A stretch of 64,000 bases of DNA from Pleurodeles waltl (lineage: Eukaryota; Chordata; Amphibia; Caudata; Salamandridae). Position numbers and translations under genes: made by a program. The notes below the pieces were generated by a model. It was not told the origin of the DNA, did no database searches, and saw only the letters and a list, made by a program, of their open reading frames with translations. This document shows, piece after piece, positions 33,172 to 45,540 of this stretch; the stretch's first letter is position 1; every line of letters begins with the position of its first letter. The DNA lies in assembly GCF_031143425.1 (NCBI RefSeq), contig NC_090441.1, forward strand, positions 221,894,928-221,958,927, given 5' to 3'.

Positions 33172-35729
33172 AGCTTGTAGAGGGTCTCTGGGACTGTAAG
33201 AAAACAGTCAGGGTGTCCAAGATACCCCACCCCAAGACCCTGAAAAGTAGGAGTAAAGTACACCTACTACCCCAAAAGAGCACAAAAGTCGTGATAGAGG
33301 GATTCTGCAAGAACAACAAACACCAGCAGTGCACTGACAACGGATTTCTGGACCTGAGGACCTGCAAGGCAAGGAGACCAAGTCCAATAGTCGCTACAGT
33401 GTCTGGGGGGGCAGGAACCCAGGAAACCCCGGATGAAGGTGCAAGGAAGCCACCTCTGGGTGGAAGAAGCTTGGAGTTCTGCAAGAAAGAAGAGGACTAG
33501 GAACTTCTCCTTTGGAAGACAGATGCCCCACATCGTGATGAAGCTTGCAGGGGTGTTCCCACGCAGAAATACCGCAAACAAGCCTTGCTAGCTGCAAGGG
33601 TTATGGTAGAGGTTTTTGGGTGCTGCTGAGGACCTGGAACGACCTGGATATCGTCTTTTGGAGGAGGAGACAGAGGGGACGCTCAGCAACGCAGAAAGCC
33701 CTCACAAAAGGAGGAAGCACCCACAGAAGTACCCCAACAGGCACTTAGAAGAAGAGTGAACCGGAGTCCACACGAAGTTACAAAAGGGGGTCCCATGACG
33801 TTGGAGGAAAACTCAGAAGGCTGTGCACTGCAAGACGGAGTGCTGGGGACCCAGGCTAGGATGTGCATAAAGGAAATCCTGTAAGAATGCACAGGAGCCG
33901 GAGCAGCTGCAAATCACGCAGTACACAGCTTTGCAGTCTATCGTGGGGAGGAAAGGACTTACCTCCACCAAACTTGGACTGAAGAGTCACTGGACTGTGG
34001 GAGTCACTTGGACAGAGTTGCTGTGTTCCAGGGACCATGCTCGTCAGGATGAGAGGGGACCCAGAGAACCAGTGATGCAGTCTTTTGGTGCCTGCATTAG
34101 CAGGGGAAAGATTCCGTCAACCCACGGGAGATTTCTTCGGAGCTTCTGGTGCAGGGTGAAGGCAGGCTACCCCCAGAACATGCACCACCAGGAAACAGTT
34201 GAGAAAGCCGGCAGGATTAGGCGCTACAATGTTGCTGGTAGTCATCTTGCTACTTGGTTGCAGTTTTGCAGGCGTCCTGGAGCAGTCAGCGGTCGATCCT
34301 TGGTAGAAGGTGGAGAGGGAAATGCAGAGGAACCCTGGTGAGCTCTTGCATTTGTTATCTGAAGAATTCCCCAAAGCACACACCCTAAATAGCCAGAAAA
34401 GGAGGTTTGGCTACAAAGGAAGGAGGATTGGCTACCAAGAGAAGTAAGAGCCTATCAGAAGGAGCCTCTGACGTCACATGCTGGCACTGGCCACTCAGAG
34501 TAGTCCAACACACTGGAGGAGCTCTGGGCACCTCCGCTGGGAGGTACTGGTCAGGGGAGTGGTCACTCCCCTTTCCTTTGTCTAGTTTTGCGCCAGAGCA
34601 GGGCTGCGGGATCCCTGAACCGGTGTAGACTGGCTTATGCAGAGATGGGAACCATCTGTGCCCATCAAAGCATTTCCAGAGGTTGGGAGAGGCTACTCCT
34701 CCCCAGCCCTGAGATCTTTTTCCAAAGGGACAGGGTGTAACACCCTCTCTCTGAGGAAGTCCTTTGTTCTGCCTTCCTGGGCCAAGCCTGGCTGTACCCC
34801 AGGAGGGCAGAAACCTGTCTGAGGGGTTGGCAGCAGCAGCAGCTGCAGTGAAACCCCGGGAAAGGCAGTTTGGCAGTACCCGGGTCTGTGCTAGAGACTC
34901 GGGGGATCATGGAATTGTCTCCCCAATGCCAGAATGGCATTGGGGTGACAATTCCATGATCTTAGACATGTTACATGGCCATGTTCGGAGTTACCATTGT
35001 GACGCTACACATAGGTAGTGACCTATGTATAATGCACACGTGTAATGGTGTCCCCGCACTCACAAAGTCCGGGGAATTTGCCTTGAACGATGTGGGGGCA
35101 CCTTGGCTAGTGCCAGGGTGCCCACACACTAAGTAACTTAGCACCCAACCTTTACCAGGTAAAGGTTAGACATATAGGTGACTTATAAGTTACTTAAGTG
35201 CAATGGTAAATGGCTGTGAAATAATGTGGACGTTATTTCATTCAGGCTGCAGTGGCAGGCTTGTGTGAGAATTGTCATAGCTCCCTATGGGTGGCAAAAG
35301 AAATGCTGCAGCCCATAGGGATCTCTTGGAACCCCAATACCCTGGGTACCTCAGTACCATATACTAGGGAATTATAAGGGTGTTCCAGTATGCCAATGTG
35401 AATTGGTGAATTTGGTCACTAGCCTGTTAGTGACAATTTGTAAAGAGAGAGCATGACCACTGAGGATCTGGTTAGCAGAGCCTCAGCGAGAGTGTTAGGC
35501 ATCACACAGGGAACACATACATAGAGGTCACAAACTTATGAGCACTGGGGTCCTGGCTAGCAGGGTCCCAGTGACACATAACAAACATACTGAAAACATA
35601 GGGTTTTCACTATGAGCACTGGGCCCTGGCTGGCAGGATCCCAGTGAGACAGTGAAAACACCCTGACATATACTCACAAACAGGCCAAAAGTGCGGGTAA
35701 CAAGGCTAGAAAGAGGCTACTTTCTCACA
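33172..35729 (-). mobile_element. LTR copy E, 3'-truncated
   Basis: It begins at AGCTTGTAGAGGGTCTCTGG, about 463 bases inside the LTR as judged from copy H, and runs to the sense 5' terminus TTTCTCACA at 35729. It contains the long palindrome (about 34907-34961, nearly perfect). It shares the AGCTTGTAGAGGG variant with copy H. The sequence following at 35730 is from gag, not the polypurine tract, so the adjacent internal region has lost most of pol. Confidence 0.8.
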
Positions 35730-37377
35730 GCTATTAGTAGGTTTCCCACCACCACTGCTATTAGTAGGGGCACTAGAATTTGCAGCAGGGGTTGTGGTGG
35801 TGGGAGGTTTGGTGTTTTTCTTTGGTCAACTGGAACTGGAATCAGTTGCCCAATGGCCTTTGACTTTACACAAATTACACGAAAGCTTTTTAGGCTGATT
35901 ATTTGGACCCACCACCCCCACCAGAGGAAGACTCAGTTTTACTTTTGTCCCTACCCTTTTCAGAAGACTTACCATCCTTCTTCTTGCCATCCTTGTCACC
36001 CCCTGTATGAACTTTTCTGTTCACATTTGTCTGCCTTGTTTCCCAATTCTTGGGGAGAGGTCAGATCTGAGTCCACTAGATATTGGTGTAACAAGTCAGA
36101 CACACAGTTATTCAGAATATGCTCTCTCAGAATAAGATTATACAGGCTTTCATAGTCAGATACTTTACTGCCATGTAACCACCCCTGCAAGGCCTTCACT
36201 GAACAGACAACAAAGGCTATCCAGTCTTGTGAGGACTCTTTTCTGGTGTCTCTGAACTTAATCCTGTATTGTTCAGTGGTTAAGCCAAATCCATCCAAGC
36301 GTGCATCCTTCAAAACTGCAAAATTGTTAGCATCAGTTAGGAGCCTATCCATACCCTTTCCATTGAAAGATAGCCACAATATAGCAGTCCACTGCCTTTG
36401 AGGTACCCCCTGTACCATACAGGCCCTCTCAAGTGCAGCAAACCACTTGTTGATGTCATCCCCCTCCTTGTAAGGGGGGACTATCTTGTGCATATTCCTG
36501 GAATCATACTCTCTAACAGGATTACTATCAGAAACACTGCTGCTGCCACCATGGGGTCCTAACCCCAATCTCTGTCTCTCCTTCTCCAGGTCTAGGGATT
36601 CCCTATCTAAGGCCAGCTGTTGCTGTTTAAGCTTCAGTCTGGTCTCTTTAACCCTCAACTTTTTGAGTTCCCTTTCTAACATGTTGTCTTCAAGGTGGGT
36701 GGGTTGGGAATGCTTGGACACAGAAGATAAATTGGAAACAACAGAGGGGGATCTGTCCCTAACTGACTGAACCCTAATAACTTGGCCTCCAGGAATAAAG
36801 ACTCCCCTACTATGATGGGAACCTCCATTACTACCAACATTACTAGGTGTCCTGCTAGGGTTGCAGATCTGGTACAGAACCCTCCCCACCTCCCTCAAGG
36901 AGATCCCCTGAGTCAAAATGGGAACCTTCTATTAACCTCTTATTTGAAGTGCCTGCTTGGGACTCATCATTCACAATAAGCTTGTTATATAGAAACTCTT
37001 TTGTAAGGTTCTTTCCTATCACTAAACCTCTATCTAAGCAGAGACTCCTTAGGCTCTTGTAATTCAAATTGTCATTTGTCATAAGTAGTATTGACCATTT
37101 TAAGAGTAGAGTCTTCGACAGACATGATAGCAAAAGGTTTAGAGACAGTAAGAAAGAAGAAAAAGTTTCAGAACTTTTTAAAAAACAGAGAAAAAACTTT
37201 TTCTAACTTTTAGAAAACTTTTAGAAGTTTAGAGAAACTTTTCAAAACTTTGTAAAAAGTTTAAGAGGTAAGTGCAAGTGCATACACTGAACTGTTTTGT
37301 ATATTATTCTCTTATGAAAAGTACACAATGACAAACTGGTAAGTAGTTACAAGTACTTAACCCACCGCTGCACAAAC
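35730..37377 (-). pseudogene. gag: gag remnant of the Gmr1-like element
   Basis: This is a second copy of the Gag seen at 56472-57830. Minus-strand translation gives the N-terminal SAP-like region (37133-36855) and, after a frame shift, the Ser-rich linker, the charged coiled coil and the SCAN-like capsid end (36916-35996). The zinc-knuckle region to 35740 is in another frame. An added C relative to the other copy (run at about 35999-36003) ends the frame after SSYRG. The 5' leader to 37377 matches 57835-58104. Protease, integrase and RT are absent: the left junction at 35729/35730 joins an LTR end directly to mid-gag, which implies a deletion of about 3.5 kb. Confidence 0.8.
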
Positions 37378-37380
37378 ACC

Positions 37381-39045
37381 GGATAATGAATGCAAGAGCT
37401 CACCAGTGTTCCTCTGCACTTCCCTCTTCGACTTCTGCCAAGGATCGACTGCTGACTGCTCCAGGATGCCTGCATAACTGCAACAAAGTAGCAAGAAGAC
37501 AACTAGCAACATTGTAGCGCCTCATCCTGCCGGCTTTCTCAACTGTTTCCTGGTGGTGCATGCTCTGAGGGCTGTCTGCCTTCACCCTGCCCTGGAAGCC
37601 AAGAAGAAATCTCCTGTGGGTTGACGGAATCTTCCCCCTGCTAAAGCAGGCACCAAACTTCTGCAACACCGATCCTCTGGGTCCCCTCTCATCCTGACGA
37701 GCATGGTCAATGGAACACAGGAGCTGGGTCCAAGTGTCTTCGACAGTCCAGTGGCCCTTCTGTCCAAATTTGGTGGAGGTAAGTCCTTGCCTCCCCACGC
37801 CAGACAGTAATCCTGTGTACTGTGTGAACTGCAGATTCTCGGGCTTCTGTGCACTTTTGCAAGACTTCCTTTGTGCACAGACTAGCCCAGGTCCCCAGCA
37901 CTAGGTCATGCATTGCCCAACTCGCTGAGTTGGACTCCGACGTCGTGAGACCCTCTTTTGTGACTCTGAGTCAACCGCTGTCCTCAGATCTTCTAAGTAC
38001 CTGTTCAGGTGCTTCTGCGGGTGCTGCCTGCTTCTGCGTGGGCTCTCTCAATTCCTGTACGCCTCCTCTGTCTCCTCCTCTAAGGGGCGACCTCCTGGTC
38101 CTCCCTGGGCCCTCGCAGCACCCAAAATCCTCAACCTCGACTCTTGCAGCTAGCAAGGTTTGTTTGAGGTCTTTCTGCATGGAAACAACTCTGCGTCTTC
38201 CAGCACTCCGTGGGACATCTTCTGACAAAAGGAGAAGTTCCTGGCACCTTCCGTTGTTGCAGAATCTTCGGCTTCTTCCACCCAGAGGCAGCCCTTTTGC
38301 ATCTTCATCCGGGGTTTAGTGGGCTCCTGCCTCCCCTAGACACTTGTGTGACTCTTGGACTTGGTCCCCTTCCTTTACAGGTCCTCAGGTCTATGAATCC
38401 GTCTTCAGTGGTTTGCAGTCAGTTGTTGTCCTTGCAGAATCCCCTATCTCAATTTTACTGTCTTTTTGGGGTAGTAGGGTAACTGTACTCCTACTTTTCA
38501 GAGTCTTGGGGTGGGGTATCTTGGACACCCTTAGTGTTTTGTTACACTCCCAGTGACCCTCTCCACACTACACTAGGCCTGGGGTCCATTCGTGGTCCGC
38601 ATTCCACTTCTGTAGTATATGGTTTGTGTTGCCCCTAGGCCTATTTCTCCCTATTGCATTGTATTGTGTTCTACATTGTTTGCACTACTTTTCTAACTGT
38701 TACTTACCTGATTTTGGTTTGTGTCTATATATTTTGTGTATATTACTTACCTCCTAAGGGAGTATATCCTCTGAGATACTTTTGGCATATTGCCACTAAA
38801 ATAAAGTACCTTTATTTTTAGTAACTCTGTGTATTGTGTTTTCTTGTGATATAGTGCTATATGATATAAGTGGTATAGTAGGAGCTTTGCATGTCTCCTA
38901 GTTCAGCCTAAGCTGCTCTGCTATAGCTACCTCTATCAGCCTAAGCTGCTAGAACACTACTAATCTACTAATAAGGGATAACTGTTCCTGGCACAAGGTG
39001 TCAGTACCACATGGTACCCACTATAAGCCAGGCCAGCCTCCTACA
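37381..39045 (+). mobile_element. LTR copy F, sense 3' half, inverted to gag
   Basis: From GGATAATGAATGCAAGAGCTC to CCAGCCTCCTACA this is the last 1660 or so bases of the LTR in plus orientation. It lies where the minus-oriented gag remnant should have its own 5' LTR, but in the opposite direction. The sense 5' half is missing. It contains the minus-strand (antisense) frame 37798-37400 shared with other copies. Confidence 0.8.
38800..38805 (+). promoter_or_regulatory. LTR polyadenylation signal AATAAA
   Basis: AATAAA is followed by a T-rich/GT-rich stretch (TTTATTTTTAG, TGTGTATTGTG) about 240 bp before the LTR 3' end. The block is preserved in the other copies on the appropriate strand. It is the likely 3'-end signal of the element, placing the R/U5 boundary just downstream. 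Confidence 0.55.
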
Positions 39046-39299
39046 ATAGATTCCGGGACTATCCAATGAGAGCAGAAGATCATGACCAACTAAACCGCTT
39101 CAATCCAAGGCAGGGTTAGGGAAGGCCCTCACAAGCATCACAGACAATCACAAGCTGTTGAGACACGAAATAGACAGAATCAAGAGCACACAAATGGATG
39201 ATGTTCCTTCTTTGCTTCAAATTCTTTAATAGTGCTGCTTACTTCCGCCTGTGGAGTGGACTTAAAGTCCCTTTCTACATGGCAACATCGTCTGATCCC

Positions 39300-40157
39300 A
39301 CAACCTCAACATCATCTCCTACGCTGATAACACCCAGCTGATCCTCTCACTCACCAAGGACCCCGCCACCGCCACTGCCAAAACCAACCTCCATGACGGA
39401 ATAAAGGCAATCCCCAACTGGATGGAGAGGGGCCTCCTCAAACTGAACTCAGACAAGACGGAGATCCTCATCCTCGGCTCCAACCGCTCCGCATGGGACG
39501 ACTCCTGGTGGCCAGCCACCCTAGGAACACACTTACACCTACCAGCCACGCATGCAGTTCAGCGGTCGATCCTTGGCATAAGTCGAAGAGGGAAGTGCAG
39601 AGTTCATCCTAGACTCATTGCTCACCATGACCCAGCAAGTCAACGCCGTCTCATCTTCCTGCTTCAACACCCTCCACATGCTGCGCAAGATCTTCAGGTG
39701 GATCCCCACCGAGACCAGAAGGACGGTCAACCAGGGCCTTGTCAGCAGCAGACTGGACTACGGCAACGCTCTCTACGTGGGAACTACGGCCAAGCTCCAG
39801 AAAAAACTGCAACGTATTCAAAGCACTCCACAACGCCGGCCCTGCCTACATCAACGTGCGTCTCACCTTCTACACTCCCAACCGTCAACTCCGCCCCGCC
39901 AACCTCGCCCTCACCACCGTTCCTTGCACCCACCGAACTACAGCCGACGGCAGATCATTTTTCTACCTCGCTGCCAAGACCTGGAACTCCCTCCCCATCC
40001 ACCTACAACAGACCCAGGACCTGCTGACTTTCAGGAAACGCCTCAAGACCTGGCTGTTCGAGCAGTAGCACCTTCCCTGCCCCCCACACACCTCAGCTCC
40101 TTGAGACCCTAGCAGGTGAGTAGGGCCCTCTAGAGATGATTGATTGATTGATTAAAA
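39300..40157 (+). pseudogene. L2 ORF2 3' fragment
   Basis: The frame begins in the RT palm with IISYADN (about 39325), then LLKLNSDKTEILILG (about 39440), WDDSWWPATLG, TMTQQVNAVSSSCFNTL (about 39625), RWIPTETRRT and SSRLDYGNALY (about 39750). After frame changes it ends with TWNSLP..LQQTQDLLTF and a stop near 40067. The tail GATTGATTGATTGATT ends it at about 40157. The catalytic loop is YADN rather than YADD. Bases 39557-39602 are foreign LTR sequence. It is 5' truncated near 39290. Confidence 0.75.
39557..39602. repeat. 46-bp LTR-derived patch inside the L2 fragment
   Basis: AGCGGTCGATCCTTGGCATA and the following AGTCGAAGAGGGAAGTGCAG match the LTR region seen at 30680-30725 and, in reverse, at 37420-37462. 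They do not match L2, where the other copies here have only about 8 bases linking the flanking codons. The L2 reading resumes directly after it. Confidence 0.75.
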
Positions 40158-40339
40158 TGTATTAGTAATTTTGTATTACAAGAGTAACGCTAAATTATAA
40201 AATTCCTCCAATTCCACAGGCGGGTTTAAAAAGTCGGCCTACCTCCACACTGAATTACCTTGCTGTTAAACTCTTCCAAGATGTATGCAGCTGTTTTTGA
40301 TTTCTCCATGGCGAACGTCACTACAGTTGCATGCTGCTG

Positions 40340-41130
40340 AAACCCATTATATCCTTATTCAGTGCTGAGACCTGAAGATATCTGTTGCCTAATCCCCATA
40401 AAGAGATCCAGCGTGCCGTGGTACAAATTTAAACAGTTTCTTGACATCTGGTCAAATTGTCTGTCATCAGTTGGATAGTGTGAACAGCAGCTCATGATGG
40501 AGCTCTGGAACAGCAACTCTGGCAAAATAGGTGTAGCTGGAAACCTTCCATTTCGGACAGATGATCGACACAAAATCAAAAAAATCCACTCCTTTCACAA
40601 AAGAAAAATGCAGGCCGTCCAGCGCTAACATTTTAGCCAGCTTCCTGTTGTACAAATGTGCCAAGGGTGGTTGTGTTCGTAGGGCTCCTCCTGTCCAAAC
40701 ATGCCACTAGTAGTAGCTTAGATTTGTTTCTTTTGTGGTGCCACTAACATAGGTGAATTCGCCGAGAACCAGGAGGTGGTAGACTCAATGTGCTGATTAG
40801 GGAAATCACTGTATGTGGCAGAGGGGTCTGCATCTAAGTCTTGTATCATTTGGAGGCTGCTGATGCGGGTGATGATGGCAAACTACCTGGGACAGGGCTG
40901 CTTGGTGCAATGGCATCATCCTCTTCTTCCTCATGACCACCTTCTACTTTTCCCTTCACTATGCACTCAGATGCTTCCCCTCTCTCATCACCACCACCAC
41001 TACCTATCTTTTCAAAGGTGTTCCTCCTCCAACCCCAGATTGTGTGATGTTTTCTCAGATGAGACTCTTGACCTCCAGTTCCGTAATGCAAGCCTGGCCT
41101 ATCTCAATGAACACTCAAATGGCAAATGAA
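40340..41130 (-). pseudogene. hAT/ZBED-like transposase remnant
   Basis: Minus-strand reading shows, in order, a stretch like a decayed BED zinc finger (GGQESHLRKHH, about 41080-41040), an acidic linker (EEEEDD, about 40915), and then a segment with KLAKMLALDGLHFSFVKG and FVSIICPKWKVSSYTYFARV (40664-40480). This is the pattern leading into the catalytic region of hAT-family transposases (..PFS.VE..GF..F......Y..PSR..F). The zinc-binding cysteines are gone and stops interrupt it. The catalytic domain and the ends of the element were not found. Confidence 0.5.
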
Positions 41131-42018
41131 GCATTTTGTAATGTTAACCTCCTGCTTGCTAACAGTAAAAAAGTCCCAAACTAGTGAGGATAATTTCTTT
41201 AGTGTGCCAGTGCCAATGCCTGAAGAGCTGGAGGTAGTGGGCTGGGTAGATTATCTGTCTGCAGGGTGTACCTCGACTCTGGTAGTAGTGGATACACATT
41301 TCGATGGGGTTCTTACAAGTATTGAAGCTAGCAGTGGTGGATCCACACCCCTCGGAGTTGTCATCTCGTTGTCCTCGGAGCCACCCTTCAAACTCACAAA
41401 GATTGAATGTTGTAATCACTGTCACTTTCCATAATTCTAAGGCTTTCAAGAACTTTCCATTTCCCTTGTCTCTTAGGACAGGTCTTGGCCAGGGCCCAAA
41501 CCATGCTCAGATCATCAAAAGGCGGTCTTGGAGAACCTTTTATTTTCCTTGCTGGAGAGTGTGAAGCCAATGTCTTGATTGCAGCATCTTCCTCAGCAGG
41601 AAGCTCAGGCACCTGTTCTGCTACCTACTTCAGGAAGAACTGTTGCAGGCTGAGGCTGCTGTTTTCCACTTTCCTGCAATGATTCGATACCATCTAGTTC
41701 AGACTCACTGCTTGTTGCCATGACTGCAGTGGCTGCATCGCTCAGAGACATGGGCTTGGCCTTCGGTTGTGGTGGTGCTATTCATGATGCAGAGGTGCTG
41801 CTCTCAGCCTTTTACTATCTAGAGGATGGTACCACAGGTACACCAGGTTTCCTCCAATAGGCAAGGCACTGGTGGCAATATCCTTTTTCTACTCCTCTTC
41901 ACTGAAAACTTTATTTGCAGGAACAGCTTTTTTTAAGGCCATCTTCAAGTTCTTTCTTAGCTCTGGGAGTTTCCACTTAGCTTCGCAAGTGGAAGAAGAG
42001 CAGGGCTTAGCTGGTGTG
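41131..42018. other. anonymous DNA, possibly more of the hAT remnant
   Basis: Minus-strand frames (41612-41394, 41449-41159) have no recognised domain. They adjoin the transposase-like segment and share its reading direction, so they may be upstream parts of the same decayed element. Confidence 0.3.
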
Positions 42019-44995
42019 TGCAGGAGGCTGGCCTGGTTTGTAGTGGGTACCTTGGGTACTTACACCTCACACCAGGTCCAGTTATCACTTGTTAGTGAAT
42101 GTAGTATTGTTTTAGCAGCTTAGGCTGATAGAGGTAGCTATAGCCGAGCAGCTTAGCCTAAACTAGGAGACATGCAAAACTCATGAAATACCACTTATAG
42201 TTACGCAGTACTTATACACAAGTAAAGACAATACTCAGTGTTACCAAAAATAAAGGTAATTATTTGGGTGACACAGTACCAGAACTATCTTACAGACAAT
42301 ACTCCTTCTGGAGGTAAGTATTATACACAATATATACACTAGACACCAAAATTAGACACATAAATAGTCATAGAACAATGCAAACAGTAGGAAATCATAT
42401 AGAATGCAATAGGAGAAAATAGGTCGAGGGCCAACACAAACCATATACTAAAAAAGTGGAATAAGATTAACGAATTCCCCCCAAAACAAGTGTAGTGTGT
42501 GCAGAATTGCTGGGAGAGTAAGAATACACTAAAGGTAAGTAAATTACCCCACCCCAGGGCCCAGCAAAGCAGGAGTAAAGTACTGCAAGTTTCCTTAAGA
42601 CACACTACACCTCGTTTTGGGGAATTTGCAGCAACCAACCAAGTCTGCAAAGAACAACTGCTGTATTATTGGACCTGAATACCTGCAAAGGAAGGGGACC
42701 AAGCCCACAAGCTGAAAGAACTTCCAGGAAGTACAGGAGCCCCTGCCAACCCAGAAGAGGGTGCAAGAGAAGAGTCCCTGGTTATTTGAAGACTGCAGAA
42801 ATGCACCCTAGGAATAGGCTAGAACATTCCTGTGTGATACAAAAGATGTCCCATGGTGTGAAGATTGCTGGAGATGAGGTTTTGTGTTGGAAGGCACCAA
42901 CAAGCCTTGGCTACAGCAAAAGTGCCTTTTTCATTAAAATGGCATTGGATGGACCCAGGAGGGACCTGGGGGCCTCAACTCTGTGTGAGGGAGCAGAGGG
43001 GGCTCTCAGCACTATAGTCAGCCCTCAGGATGAAAGCCAACACCCCCAGAAGCCGCAGGATCCGGGTTCAAGGAAGTGCAAAATGTCATCAATGCAGCAC
43101 AACAAAAGAAGGTCCCACGCCGCTGGAGAACAACTCAGCAAGTTGAGCATCACAGGGTGGAGTGCTGGGGACCTGGGCAGAGTGTGCATGAAGAAATTTT
43201 GCAAAGAGTGCAAAGAGGCCTCAGGAGAAGAAGAAGACATAATACACAGGGGTACTGTCGTTCTCAGGGAAGGCAAGGTCTTACCTCCACCAAATTGCAT
43301 CAGCAGGACCTCAGGACAGTCTATGTCAATGATGTCCACCCTCTGTGTCCTTAGGAGCACGCTCGTCACCGTGAGAGGAGTCCCAGGGTACTCGTCGTTG
43401 CCTTGGAAGGTGCCTGCTTGGAGCAGGGGAGTGATTCCGTTACTCCACAGGAGATTTCTTTGGTTCTTCTGCGGCAAGAGGAAGACAGGGAGTCCCCAGA
43501 GCGTGCACGCCATGAAAACTGTTGCAGTTGCTGACTTAGAGATGAGGTTGCTGAAGAAAACTGTCTCTTGTAGACACTTTGTTGCAGTTACAGCATTTCT
43601 TGGAGCAGGCTGCGGTTGATCCAAGGTCAGAGGATGCTGAAGTTGTTGCAGAGGATGCCTGAAGGAAACTTGAAAGCAGAATCTAAAGAGAACCCACAGA
43701 AGAAACCCTAAATAGCCCTGAGAGGGGGATTGGCTACCTTATCAGGTATGGACCTATCAGGAGGGGTCTCTGATGTCATCTACTGGCCCTGGCCACTCAG
43801 AGGCCTCCAGAATGCCCCTACACCTTGCAAAGCAAGATGGCTGAAGTCTGGGACACACTGGAGGAGCTCTGGGCACCACCCCTGGGGTGGCGATGGACAG
43901 GGGAGTGGTCACTCCCCTTTCCTTTGTCCAGTTCCGCGCCAGAACAGGGGACAAGGGGTCCCAGAACCGGTGTAGACTGGTTTATGCAAGGAGGGCACCA
44001 TCTGTGCCCTTCAAAGCATTTCTAGAGGCTGGGGGACGCTACCCCTCCCCAGCCTGTAACACCTATTTCTAAAGGGAGAGGGTGTACCACCCTGCTCTCA
44101 GAGGAAATTCTTTGTTCTGCCTTCCTGGGACTGGGCTGCCCAGACCCCAGGGGGGCAGAACCCTGTCTGTGAGGTGGCAGCAGCTGTAGCTGCAGTGCAA
44201 GCCTCAGAGAGCTGGTTTGGCAGTACTGGGGGTCCATGGTGGAGCCCCCAGGATGCATGGAACTGGCTCCCCAATACCATTTTTGGAATGGGGGGACAAT
44301 TCCATAATCTTCGACAGGTTACATGGCCAAATTCGGAGTTACCATTGTGAACCTACATATAGGTAGTGACCTATATGTAGTGCACGCGTGTAATGGCATC
44401 ACCACACTCACAAAGTCCGGGGAAATGGCCCTGAACTATGTGGGGGCAACTTTGCTAGTGCAAGGGTGCCCTCACACTTAGTAACTTTGCACTTAACCTT
44501 CAGCAAGTGAAGGTTAGACATATAGGTGACTTATAAGTTACTTAAGTGCAGTGAAAATGGCTGTGAAATAGTGTGTGCACTATTTCACGCAGGCTGCAGT
44601 GGCAGTCCTGTGTAAGGGTTTCTTTGAGCTCCCTATTGGAGGCAAAAGAAATGCTGCAGCCCATATGGATCTCCTGGATCCTCAATGCCCTGGTTACCTA
44701 TGTACCATATACTAGGGACTTATAAGGGGGGTCCAGTATGCCAATTGAAATTGGTAAATGAAGTCACTGGCCTACAGTGACAAATTTAAAAGCAGAGAGA
44801 GCATGAGCACTGAGGTTCTGATTAGCAGAGCCTCAGTGACAGGCACTACACAGGCATTCATTCTAGGCCATAAACTATAAGCACTGGGGTCCTGGCTAGC
44901 AGGATCTCAGTGAGACAGGCAAAACACACTGACACACACTCACAAACAGGCCAAAAGTGGAGGTAACCATGATAGAAAGAGGCTACTTTCCTACA
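42019..44995 (-). mobile_element. solo LTR, copy G, TSD GTGTG
   Basis: A complete 2977-bp LTR runs from TGCAGGAGGCTGG (sense 3' end, one base changed from TGTAGG) to GGCTACTTTCCTACA (sense 5' end). GTGTG flanks it exactly at 42014-42018 and 44996-45000. No internal sequence adjoins it. With copy C it forms a sub-group marked by GTAAGTAAATTACCCCACCC and AACCATG(A/T)TAGAAAGAGGC. Confidence 0.9.
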
Positions 44996-45540
44996 GTGTG
45001 CATCACTGCCGGCCTTCTGTCTGGCTGTACAGTGTGTGATGATGTGCTTTGAGCACCTAAAAGCAAACAAACAAGAAAAACATCCAGTGACAGGTGGCAT
45101 TTGCAGTTAGAACTTACAGACAATGTCATTTAGTAAGGTCACATCACAAATAAGTAACAATAGCGTATCCATTCTAAACCATAATACCATATAATTTAAA
45201 ATAACATATACATTGAAAAGTTTACTTTATGTGCCTATAAGGGTTATGAGATGCCTGTGGCAGGCATGTTGGAAATGGAATAATCCTTAGAAACTTAAGA
45301 GGGTGTGCACCTGTAGCCTACAGCAGGCAGCGAGTGCAGGGGAAAATGGAATAATCATTTAAAAACATTATTGCTAGTGTGAGGCTATGGCAGGAAAGGG
45401 GTGCAGAGAAAAGAATATTCAAAACAATTATTGATGGTGTCTCCCTAGGGACTATGAAAAATCCTATGGGAGACAAGAAGGTGCAGAGATAAATGGGAAA
45501 CGTGGATTAAAGTCACTTTACATACATAGTACAACCATCC
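44996..45540. repeat. weak tandem repeat, about 65-70 bp
   Basis: GGAATAATCCTTAG (about 45276), GGAATAATCATTTA (about 45346) and AGAATATTCAAAAC (about 45411) head three diverged units that also share GTGCAG(G/A)G and a GGCTA/GCCTA word. The rest is anonymous. Confidence 0.4.
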
